64,000 bases of DNA from positions 113,295 to 177,294 of the forward strand of contig LLEY01000127.1 of the NCBI GenBank assembly GCA_001414485.1, given 5' to 3'. Source of the DNA: Calycina herbarum. Taxonomy: Eukaryota; Ascomycota; Leotiomycetes; Helotiales; Pezizellaceae. This document shows, piece after piece, positions 48,269-58,692 of this stretch (position 1 is the first letter of the stretch; each line of letters opens with the position of its first letter). The position numbers and the translations under genes were made by a program. The notes beneath the pieces were generated by a model. It searched no databases. It was not told where the DNA came from and saw only the letters and a list, made by a program, of their open reading frames with translations.

Positions 48269-50128
48269 ACGTGCATGTATAGCGAACCGGCCAAACAAGC
48301 GAACCGGCCAAAACCCCGCGCCTCTACCACACCTCTACTAAATATTAAATTTCTCTACAACGAACGATGCCTTAGAAAAATGACGAAAGCCGGTTAGTCT
48401 TAGCCATCTAGGCTATATAAAAAGACCCAAATTTACGTGCTCGAGCTGCTGCGAGGACCTATTCTATAGATTACCGGAAGCTAGGTCGACGTTTACTTAG
48501 TATACTTTTATAACGCGATATTCTAGCTAATTCACGGAAAATGACTGAGCTAGAGGAATCAGTACTTGTTTAACATATCCTCGACCTAGCTATAAAAGGA
48601 TTCCCTCCGCGGATATCTATAGTTAAGGATATAGCAAATCGACTTCTTAAAGCACGCGACGCGCTACGTGTTAGGACGCGTTGGGCTTCTAACTTTGTTA
48701 AGCGCCGCCTAGAACTCTAAACACGCTTCCAACGAATATACGACTATTAGAGAGCTAAGTGCGAAGACCTAGAAGTCATTCGTAGCTAGTTTAAGCTTAT
48801 ACGAAGCATAGTAGCGAAGTACGGAATCTACGATATAGATATCTATAACTTTAATAAGACCGGGTTTATAATAGGTGTTATCTTAACTACGATAGTTATT
48901 ATAAGCTTAGAAGGACGTGTAAGAGTAAAAAGAGTATAGTCTAGTAATCGGGAATAGGTTATAGTAATCTAGAGAGTTAATACCTAAGGCTAGAGTGTTC
49001 TACTATTTATAATTATTACTATAAAAAATCATCTCGCTTCTTAGTACTAAAACAGTAGATTTCTACCTAACTAGGTAATTACTATTACTAAAAATAGTTA
49101 GATAATAAATAAGAAAGATATAGATTAGATTTAATATTTTAAGAAGTATACTAAGTCTCGATCTATTAGTAGTTATCGCTTATTAGTCCTCGACAGCTAT
49201 AAAAGCTACTACTCTAATAAGTTTAAGAAATATTATAAGGAAAATAATATTATTACTCTTTATATACCTGCTTATTCTTCTTATATACTCTAGCTACTCG
49301 ACGTTAGCTGTTTTAGCCTTTTAAAAAAGGTATATAGTTAGTAAATTAAAGATATAATATAGGCTTAGATTATTTATATTACTAAGAATAATTTCTTTCC
49401 TATCTTCTACGTTATATTTAATATTATAATAATAGAAAGTAATATCCGAGGAGGGTTCTAAGAGGCTAGACTTCTTCTATTTAACCTAGAAAGTATAATT
49501 TCTATACTTAATCTTAAGCTAAAGACGCTAACGCCTCTAAACTCCTCTCTATGTTCCGCTTAGCCTTAGGTTTCCTAGATACTAAATAACTCTACTAAAG
49601 CCTTATTATAGACTATATTTATTAAAGATCGAATTTCCTACTACTAAAGTAGCTCTCTAACCTCTATTTACAAGGCTATTAACTAGTTTATAAAAGATAT
49701 ATCAAAAGTAATATACTAGATAGTACTATTAAAAGCTAAGAACTAGAGACTTCGATAAGTAAATAAAGTACTAAGTAAGCGTTATAGAGCTAAAAAAACA
49801 CGTCTATAGTAAGAAGGATTACTTAGATAATAGAAAGCGTAGGACCTATAAGATAATAGAGACGTTAGTAAGCAGGTAATATAAGAAATAAAGAGAAGTA
49901 GTAGTTAGAAGCTAAGAGAAGAATCACGTGTACAACGCTATAGTAACTACGGAGAGACTAGTTATAATACACGTACTTATAATATTATAGAAGAAGTATC
50001 TAAGAAAGAGATTTCTAAGTAGTTTTAATTAATTAGAGATGTTATAGTAGAGTTACTATAATTTTAATCGCGAGCGTAGAAAATTTTAGCCGGTTCGCTT
50101 ATTTAGCCGGTTCGCTATATATATACGT
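48269..50128 (+). mobile_element. pogo/Fot1-like DNA transposon, copy G (1860 bp)
   Basis: Ends are ACGTGCATGTAT... and ...ATATATACGT with TA duplications at 48267-48268 and 50129-50130. The subterminal motif AGCGAACCGGCC(AAA) is present twice at each end. The plus-strand transposase remnant starts at ATG 48367 (MP-stop-KNDESRLVLAI) and runs to about 50.03 kb. It includes a CENP-B/Tc5-like DNA-binding part (SVLVQHILDLA-KGFPPRISIVKDIA read through stops) and the DDE-domain stretch YNFNKTGFI near 48.85 kb. Stops at CAA/CAG positions are RIP products. It is inserted in MITE copy E. Confidence 0.9.
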
Positions 50129-50968
50129 TATATAAATAAGTAATATTAAAATTTTTAAACGCTTTCTAGTTATAACTAACGATTCGCTTAAAATTACTCT
50201 TATATTTATAGATTTTTTTTAAATTTCTTTAATAACTTAGCTATTATAATTAGTTAGTATCTAAGATTTCTAATATTATTTATATATAACGTAGTTTATT
50301 AGTAAGTCGATTATATTACTAAGTTAATTACTTTTTCTTAGTATAAACTTCTAAAATTTTAATATACGTTTTCTTAACTATTTATTATAGAAATTCAAAC
50401 CTAAGAAGAGTGAATTATTCTAGCTATCGAGGCTATTCAATTGTCTAAAAAACTAAGTAAACGCTTTATAGTAAAGATTTATAAAGTATTATATATAACT
50501 CTTTCTAATAGAATAGCTAGCTGAATCTACTACTCTGATTCTAAAGCTAATTATTATAAGTTAACTAAGTTAGAAGAGAAAGTAATTATTTAGAATATAC
50601 TTAATATAGATTCTAGAGGATTTATACCCCGGCTAGCTAGTATAGAAGATATAGCTAATTTTATTCTTAAATCGCGAAGAAGAAGACACGTTAGTAAGCT
50701 CTAGGTATATCGATTTATATAATAAGAACTAGACTTTAAGACGTGTTTTAATCGTATTTATAATTTCTAAAGAGCTTTATATAAAGATCTAGAGCTAATT
50801 AGTACGTAGTTTTAACTTATTATAAATATATAAGCGAAGTATAGAGTTTTAGACTACGACTTTTATAACTTTAATAAAACCGGGTTTATAATAGATATTA
50901 TTTATCCTAGAATAGTTGTTACTTATATAGATTAGTATAGTAGAGATAAAGCAGTTTAGCTAGGTAAT

Positions 50969-52545
50969 TATAACGAAACTTAAATAGACTAAATAAAGGT
51001 AACTAAGTCTCGAGAGTTAGTATATAAGTAAGAAGTATAGAAGCGCCGAGTTGTTTACTTAGAAGTAAACTCGTTACTTATATTAAAGATATTAAATAAG
51101 ATAATAAGATTAATAACTAAAGTTAAATACGAAGCTTCTATCTAATAGTAGATATACTAGTCTTATATAAAACCTTCGTTCTTATTTTAGAGTCTCGTTT
51201 TATAAGAGTTCTAAAAGTAGAGTTCGACTCTAATTCCAGAGCTTCTAAAACTAGACTCTATTACCTGACTACTCCTAACCGAGTCACGTGATATAACCTG
51301 TAATAAGATCTAACGTGTTTTATAAGCGAGCTAGCTACTTTTCTAAATAACTTATTTTTAAATATAAATTACTTAATACTAGAATAAGCTATTATATTAT
51401 ATAAGATACTATAAGATTATTCAGAGTTATTACTATCTTTAGTATCTACTATTTCTACTTAATAAGTACGAGAATTATATCTAATTTTGCTATAACGTCT
51501 ATAGTACTACTCTGCTCGAATCTTCTTTTTTATCTCTCTACTACTCTTCTAATTACTATTTTCTATAGAAGTAATTAAACTAATTACCTCCTCTACTATT
51601 AATATCTCTTAACTCTGAATATATTTCCTTTTATAACTCTTACGCTTAGTTACCTCGCGAAGATCTATGATTTCTTTCTATATTAATACTATTAACTAAC
51701 CTGTTATATTAACTTCTTAAATAACTATAACCTATTCGCGATTATCTAGTTAAACTTTTTTACGTCTTCTATATATCTCTAAACTTGTAATAATAAGCTA
51801 AGATAATATAACACCTATTATAAAACCAGTCTCGTTGAAATTATATATATCCTTATCTATAATACTATGTTTATTCTTAAATAACTATATAAGTATAAAC
51901 TATAGATTAATAATCCGCGGATCTTTAGTTAAAGCTTACTAATAATTATAAGAACGACTTTATTAAGTTTTTAGCTTAGATATACGCTAAATAAAGTTGT
52001 CTAGCTAGTTCCTACCTATAGGCTATCTATCGCGCTTCTTTAGTAAGTTATTAGCTATATCTCGTACTATATTCTTTATAAGCGAAAACTCTCTCGAATC
52101 CTACTTTAAAAAATATATATCTAATTATCACTTCCTTCTCTAGCTTCGTAAGTTTCTTCGAATTAGGCTCGTAATCGCGTCTTAGTTAGATTCTAACGCG
52201 TCGGCTTGAAATAGTAGATCGAGGGGTATTATAAGCCTTCGTAGCGCTTTATTAGATAATTAATACGTCGTTTTCAAGTACTTAGATAGCTAAGTTAATC
52301 TTGTTTTCGTTAGAAGATATTTAGACGTTGTTTAGTAGAGATAATATAACTAGAAGTTAATAATTATTATAAAGTTTAAAAAGTAGCTAGCTCGCTTATA
52401 TAGCCAGCTCGCTTATAAAACACGTTATAGATTATATATCTAATATATTTAATTCTCTTTCCTCTTTTAGGTTCTAATAGTACTTATTCTATTAGAGCGT
52501 CGTCTAGACTTTACTTAGTTACGTACTAGTATATAATTTATAATA
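50969..52545 (-). repeat. Solo Gypsy LTR, interrupted by pogo copy C
   Basis: This is homologous to the 456-bp Gypsy LTRs of 10.7-24.3 kb. It starts TATAACG at 50969 and ends at 52545, with target duplication GTAAT at 50964-50968 and 52546-52550. After removing pogo copy C (1113 bp plus TA) it is about 462 bp. No internal Gypsy sequence is present, so it arose by recombination between two LTRs (inference from the family's usual behaviour). Confidence 0.88.
51313..52425 (-). mobile_element. Deleted pogo/Fot1-like element, copy C (1113 bp)
   Basis: Ends are ACGTGTTTTATAAGCGAGC... and ...GCTTATAAAACACGT with TA duplications at 51311-51312 and 52426-52427. The subterminal motif AGCTCGCTTATA appears twice at the right end. 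The minus-strand remnant contains the DIYNFNETGF stretch near 51.82 kb. About 750 bp are missing compared with the 1860-bp copies, mainly the part encoding the C-terminal half of the transposase, so this is a non-autonomous deletion form. Confidence 0.85.
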
Positions 52546-53868
52546 GTAATCGGAAATAGACTATAGTAATTACTTATATTAATAGAGAGAGCTAGAGTAT
52601 TTCTCTATTCTTAGTAGTTTAGAGTAAGAACTATCTCTCTAACTAATATACCGACGGCGGCCTTCTATCTAACTAGGTTATTAAACTAATAAGTAATAGT
52701 TAGATAAATAATAAAACAGATCTAGAATAGTTAAAGTACTTTAATAAATACACTACTACTTATATAAAGAGTCTATATCGAATACTAGTCTTAGATATAT
52801 ATAAGAGTTATAAATCAGCTAAGTTCTAAGAGTATTATAAGATATATAATATTATTACTCTTAGACTACTTTCTTATTTATTCTATCTAACCTAGCTACT
52901 TAATATTATATACTTTAGTATATTAAAACAGACGTATAGTCGGTAGATTAAGGCGTTTATTAAGGCCTATATTAACTATATTACAAAGGTCGAGTTCTTT
53001 CTAGCTTTTATAATAGTATATAAGGAAATAATAACAGTTCTAAACTATTAGACTAGATTCCGTAGAGCTGGCCTAGTGCCTTTTAACTTATAAGTAGTGC
53101 TTTTAAAGCTTAATATAAGGTTATAGACTCTAACTCTCTCTCGGCTATCTAGTACTAACCCTCTCTCTTAGGTGTCCTAGACCTCTTCTAACCTAACTAA
53201 AGCACTTTTATAATCAACTCTTATACGAAATCGTATAGCCTATTACTAAGAAAGCTCGCTAACTCTACTTTTTCAAACAGTTGCTATATTAGTAAAGAGT
53301 ATACAGCGAATAGTATATAAGATAACTCTTTTATCTACGAAGGTCTATACTTTTTATATAGTAAATAAAGCTCTAAGTAAACGCTATAGAGCTAAAAAGA
53401 CTTATGTCTATTAAGAGGGAGTATTTATAGTAGAGGATATATAGGATATTTTAGCTTAGAAGGATATAGATAAGCAAGTATAACGCGACGTACGTAAGAC
53501 AGAGGTTAGTTATAAGAAGAGGTAACCTTCTAGGCGGCGCTATAGAACTTGTAGAAAAGCTGGTTATAACGCGCGAACTTGTTAAGAAGTTATAGATATA
53601 TCTAGTTCGTTAGATCCTAAGAGCGATATTTAATTTAATATGTTATAGTTGATTTATTTAGGTGTAAAGTTTCGTACTAAGGAAAAGTAATCGACTTAGT
53701 AATATAATTAACTCGCTGATAAACTACGTTATAGTAATAAAGTAAGGTTTTTAAGTTTATTAATTTTTATTAAGAATTATAGATTTTTACTAGGGTTGCA
53801 CAGACGTTTTTTGTATGTCTTTTTAGTGATCGACTCGGTGATATAATCGACTCGCTAATAAACTACGT

Positions 53869-55016
53869 TATAAGAAAATTAATAATTAATAATTATTTAT
53901 TATTTATTTTAATTACTTATTAAAGTTATTTAATACTTTTATATAAAGGTTATAAGTTATAAAGCTTATTAAGATTATAAAGTTCTATATATTATAGCTT
54001 TATTTATAAGGACCTTACGAGAACCTTCGGCTCTTAGAAGGGCCGGGTTCTTACGTTGGTTTCAACTCTGCCAAGGTCCGGAGTTTAGCTAATTTTGTAT
54101 GCTCAAGGTGAGGGAGGTTGGGGACTATTGGTGGGGTATAAATGTGGAAGGGGGAGTGAGTTTGTAGAGTGCAAGAAAATTAATTGAGTACTCGAGAAGT
54201 GCTTTGAGCATTCAGTGTAGAGTATGAGCATTACTTGAATCCCTTGGTTGAAGTAGAGTACTGCTCGGTTCTCTACGCAAGTCATTTCCACATTTAGAAC
54301 TGGGAGTCTTAGTTGTTGAAATAGTAATGCAGATTCACTTGTCATCAACGTTCACGGTATACATTTCTTTTCTGGTACATAAACTTTCTCTCTACTCGTT
54401 GCCCCTTTTTCAAGCACCTTCTAAGTTGAGGAATATGCTTACGACAGCAGCATCTTACATTTGAGATTTCCACTCAGAGGCACGAGACATTGCTAATGGA
54501 TCTCTTGCTTTCTTAACCGGTTGTCATTCTGATTTTGAGTTCTCGAAATCGTAGCCAAAGTCATGGGGTTAATTTGACCCGTTGATCTATGTCCATCACA
54601 TACATCAAAGAGACCTAGTAATTCGTTCCTTGAGTTTCCACAAGTTCGCTCGTAGTTGTTCGAAACTTAGACGAGGAACGAGAGAGGGGGTATTCACAGA
54701 TTAATGCTTACTCCTCTTCCAACTGTACTGTACATGTTCAGACTCAAAAAAGAAAACAATTCTGGAAAATAAAAAGGCCTACGATAGTTAAACAGGATTC
54801 AAGAGAAGTAGTAAGGTATAGAAAAGAGTACACAGGCTCGTAATCGTGGCACCCAACCCGATTTTAAAGCCATCAAGATTACAAAGTCATTAACACACCC
54901 CTACGAATTCCAAAAATATATTTAATTGAGTCAATCTTTTATATATATCTCCTCTACACAGCACAGATCCCACACTTTCCACCTTACTTTTCATATATAT
55001 TTCACGTAAAAAGTGG

Positions 55017-55050
<34 letters not shown>

Positions 55051-55367
55051 CTACGTCCAGCGGTGTCACTCGACCAACTATTTTACCTGTATATGAGGGC
55101 CCCAACTCCCCCAAAATCAAGCTCTTTGGGAAGTTATCCAGCTCCAAAATATACGCGACAAGAGAGAATATCAAGTATCTTGCGCTCACGAGTGACAGGC
55201 AAGGGATCGAGCATGTACGGATATTTGCGCGGCCCGCAATTGCCCGCACCCCGTGCTGTGCCTCTTTCCCATCTCATCCACCTCAACGCATATAAAACCT
55301 TCTCCTTCTCATAAACACCCCTTCCCACATATTTCCGCATTCCTTCCTTTTCACTTCTTTCACCACC
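53869..55367. other. Spacer at the edge of the gene island, with a poly-C tract
   Basis: AT-rich up to about 54.0 kb, then normal composition. There is no convincing gene; short open frames here lack features. A 31-base C run lies at 55018-55048 (listed). The last 100 bp, CT-rich, should be the promoter and leader of the paraoxonase-like gene. Confidence 0.45.
55018..55048. repeat. Homopolymer of 31 C
   Basis: An uninterrupted C tract, about 320 bp upstream of the ATG at 55368. Its exact length is likely to be unreliable in sequencing. Confidence 0.9.
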
Positions 55368-57274
55368 ATGGTATCTAAACTCCTCATCTCAGGTGTATCC
55401 ATAACCCTCTTTGGAATCTTCTACCAAGTCGTCCTCCACAATGTCATTTTCCTCGCCCTTGGTGTGGGGAGAGTAGTTCAGAAGATTGAGGATTTTCCGT
55501 TCCAGTGTCGTAGGATTTACCATCCGCTTTTGGAGAGTTGTGAGGATTTGGTGATTGATGAGGTGGGGAGGAGGATTTATGCTACTTGTTCCGATCAAGT
55601 TACTAGGATGGGGTGGATGCCTAAGTGAGTGGCTTTTCTTGTGTTCCCTCTGGAGTTTATATATTTTCCATTTCTTTAGTGTTTCCAGTCGGGTTATTCG
55701 GAGGGCTGGGTGGAGAGGTCATTTACGTACAGCTCGTCTGGTGTGCACCCCATTTCAAAAAGGCATTTTGTGTCTCAACGCCCTCGAGGAATTCTCTCAA
55801 GATATATAAGTGATGAACTTTGGTCGAAGCACTCTTATTTGACCTTCCAAAAATCAATGAATCCACAGCATCAAAGAGAACATTCCCGTCACTTCCCATA
55901 CCTCCAGACCAGCAATATCTCAAACATTATTCCCAAATCCACACACTAACACCGCCCCAGTAACGACAACCTAAACATCACCGCCCGTCTAAAAACAGAC
56001 CACATCTCCATCCTAGACATCGACACCCCAGGCCCAGACGGCTTCTACAACGTACGAACCCTCGCCATCCCATCAACCTACAAGTCTGCCGCCAACAATC
56101 AAGAAATCGACGTCCACGCCATCTCCCTCTACCCAATTTCCGAGACTAGGTTTAGACTTATGATTAACAACCATCGACCACCTACAGATGTCGATGTGCA
56201 TACTTATGGTGCCAACTCGACGATTGAAGTTTTTCAACTCGAAAGGGGGAGTGAGAGTTTGGAGTTTGTGAGGACCATTTCGAGCCCCGAGGTGGTGTTT
56301 ACGCCGAATAGTGTGTTGGATTTGGGGGATGGGGAGGAGGGAGGGGTGTTGGTTACTAATGATCATAGTAGTAAGGTTGGGAAGGTATGTCGTGTTCCTT
56401 TATTCTTCGCGGAGATCTGGGCGATGAGTGTTTAGATAGCAGCTGATATGTGTGATAGACGCGAGTTTTGGAGATGTTCTGGAGAGGCGGTTCAGTGGCA
56501 TATGTAAGTCTTTCTCCAGTCCCCCCTTTCAATTCACATCAGCAATGGTTAGAAGAGCTATACATCATTGTTGCAACCGCTTTCTGATCACAAACTCGTC
56601 TCCCCCTCAAAATCACAACATCAACCCCCCAACTCACACCCCAACAGTGTCCCCCCGCCACCTCAAAAGCCCCCTGCCACATCGCCGCCTCCCAAATCTT
56701 CAACTTCCCCAACGGCATAACCCAACGACAAGACGCCCCCGGTCCAATCTACGTCTCCAACTCGGGTTCCGGAAAAATCACAGTCCTCAACTTCAACCCC
56801 CTTACAAAGAAGCTAGAGAACATCGATGAGATAGACATCAAAATGCCAATCGACAACCTAAAAATGGATTCGAGGGGGGACATCTACGTCCCTGGTTTCC
56901 CCGATGTGGTGGGGTTGATGAGGAGTAGTTTCACGCTTGAGAAGCTGGATGTGGGGAGTACGGTTTGGAGAGTGCGGGAGGTGATTGATTCTGGGGAGGA
57001 GAGGAGGGGTTGGGTTGTAAGTGGACCTTTTTTCTTTCTTTTTTACTTGTTATTTTCGATTTTCGCCTCTTTTTTCTTGCTGTGAAATCTTAGCCTGTTT
57101 TCTCTTGGTTTGAAATGTAGACTGCTAATTTGTCAATAGGTTGAGAAAGTCCTGGAAGATGTTGAGGGGAAAACATTACCTGCTTCGACGGTGGCAGCTC
57201 ATGACCCGAAGACGGGGAATCTTTGGTTGGGGAGTATTGCTAGTTCGTTTATTACTGTTTGTGAGAAGATTTAG
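55368..57274 (+). CDS. Paraoxonase/arylesterase-like beta-propeller protein with N-terminal anchor
   Basis: Predicted exons are 55368-55624, 55961-56384, 56459-56503, 56648-57016 and 57140-57274 (409 aa, all in phase). A hydrophobic segment at about residues 4-35 (LLISGVSITLFGIFYQVVLH) suggests a signal anchor. The rest resembles six-bladed propeller hydrolases of the PON/SMP-30/strictosidine synthase-like group: CEDLVIDEVGRRIYATCSD, HISILDIDTPGPDGFYNVRT, TFTPNSVLDL-like PNSVLDLGDGEEGGVLVTND, FNFPNGITQ, IYVSNSGSG, IDNLKMDSRGDIYVPGFPD and AAHDPKTGNLWLGSI. The Asn/Asp residues in these repeats are the usual calcium ligands. The 336-nt first intron is long but ends with a CTAAC branch and CCCCAG. 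The third exon is only 45 nt. Substrate (ester or lactone) is unknown. It is the only gene in a 3-kb island between two RIP-mutated blocks and is itself intact. Confidence 0.8.
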
Positions 57275-57778
57275 AGATATGCGTTATAGATAGGATAGAA
57301 AATCTCGACTCATTTTTATAGAATTGAAATAAAAAAGAGTTATAGCAATCTGTAGCAGCGACGTCGCCGGAACTGCAAGTCCAACACTACCAAACCCCTT
57401 GACTTCTCTATAGTATTCTCTAGGTAATAAAGTTTATATAGCGAGCCGACGCGTTACCTCGCTAGAGGCTAGTATTAAGAACGAAAGAGTCTAGGATACA
57501 GCTATCGAACGAGGCTAAACGCGTAATAGTAAGTACTACTTATTATTACTTAGGCTCGATAATTAATAAGAGAAAGTGAAATAAGTAAGAGTTAAGCTAT
57601 GAATTAAAGCTAAATAGCTAGATAAAGAAGTATTTAATACTAGTTATATCTAGTCTAAAGAATATAATAAAAAGACTTATATATTAGATAATTTAGATTC
57701 TCTCTTTTATAATTATATATAATCTAGTAAGATTATCTAATTAGAAGTAAGTAAATTAAAAGTTAAAAGAGAGACTTT
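57275..57778. other. AT-rich flank, no gene seen
   Basis: Composition becomes RIP-like after about 57.42 kb. No element ends are recognised before the solo LTR. Confidence 0.45.
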
Positions 57779-57962
57779 TATAACAGTCCCAGTCACATAC
57801 GACTGGATCACGTGACCGAGGTTCTACCGAAGTCTCGCTTAGTGTATATAAATAGAGATAGAGCGTACTAACTCTCCTCTTCTCTCTTTAGTTTAGTTTT
57901 CCTCGAATATAGGTACTATTCTACGAGCACTTCTTTTAGTATATTTATAGAGAGCTATTATA
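57779..57962 (+). repeat. Solo LTR of a second LTR-element family (184 bp)
   Basis: It begins TATAACAGTCCCAGTCAC and ends GAGAGCTATTATA; before RIP these would be TG...CA. Target duplication ACTTT lies at 57774-57778 and 57963-57967. A TATA-like stretch (TATATAAATAG at 57845-57855) and a CT-rich start region fit an LTR promoter read on the plus strand. No internal region follows. Confidence 0.75.
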
Positions 57963-58692
57963 ACTTTTTACTTAAAATAGCTTTAAAGCTTACTTTTTAA
58001 TTTTTTAAAAGTAGCTTAGTTTAAAAATAAAAATATATTATAATTATAATAAGTATAATATAACTTCTGAAAAATTATAATAAATATACTTATTTTATAT
58101 TTATATATATTTATAAGTCTTAAGTTTACTAGATATAGTATATATAACTATAATAGATTACTTATACTTCTCTAATAATAATACTATTTATATAGTTATA
58201 AATAGAACTATATTATAAAAAACTTTTATATACTAGTAGAATAGCCTAGTACTAGATATACTTAGTATACTTAGTATACTTTTTTATTTAGAATTAAAAC
58301 TTAGACTAATAATAGTAAGCTTAGTTTTTTAAAGTAGTTATAATAATTCTATATTAGTATCTAACTTTTATCTAGATAAGCTCTTATACTTTTCTAAGAT
58401 AGACTTAAGAAGTACTAGATATAATAAGCTCTCTTATATATATAGAGACTTATTATCTCTTTCTCTCTTCTCTCTTCTCTCTTCTTCTCTTCTTAGCTTT
58501 AGATTCTTATATAAATATATATATTTTTTAAAAAGATTTAGCTATTATAATATACTCGACTTCTTTATATCTATATCTTCTATATACTAGTATAGAAAAG
58601 AGAAAAATAATAAGTTTATATATATTACTAAGAGAGAAAAGAGAGAGAGTATAATTAAGAAGTTATCTAAAGTAGTTTTAATTTTAAATATA
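57963..58692. other. AT-rich spacer with CT-rich simple repeat
   Basis: RIP-like sequence. A CTCTT-type simple repeat lies at about 58460-58492. No element ends or genes are recognised. Confidence 0.4.

Larger units (their letters stand above)
50289..53729 (+). mobile_element. pogo/Fot1-like DNA transposon, copy B, split by a solo LTR
   Basis: Ends are ACGTAGTTTATTAG... and ...GATAAACTACGT with TA duplications at 50287-50288 and 53730-53731. The element without the solo LTR and its duplication (1582 bp) is 1859 bp. The subterminal motif has core AGTCGATTA / AGTTAATTA in two copies. The transposase remnant is on the plus strand: YNFNKTGFI at about 50.87 kb before the LTR, the rest at about 52.55-53.64 kb. 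It is heavily RIP-mutated. Confidence 0.88.
48156..53868. mobile_element. MITE copy E, split by pogo copies G and B
   Basis: The left arm (48156-48266) and right arm (about 53732-53868) are complementary. They contain CTAAAAATACAT near 48174 and ATGTCTTTTTAG near 53826, plus ATAAAAGACGTCTATACA / its complement. The outer right end carries two copies of a subterminal motif with core AGCGAGTCGATTA or ACCGAGTCGATCA before ...AACTACGT (53868). The left end has one copy and has lost its outermost bases. Subtracting copies G (1862 bp with TA) and B (3443 bp with TA) leaves about 0.41 kb, the size of MITE copy H (420 bp). The central part (50131-50288) shares ATTCGCTTAAAA with copy H. Confidence 0.75.

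Noticed and set aside
54890..55249. Minus-strand open frame with a poly-Gly run
   Set aside because: The frame is open only because it crosses the poly-C tract; the rest is unremarkable.
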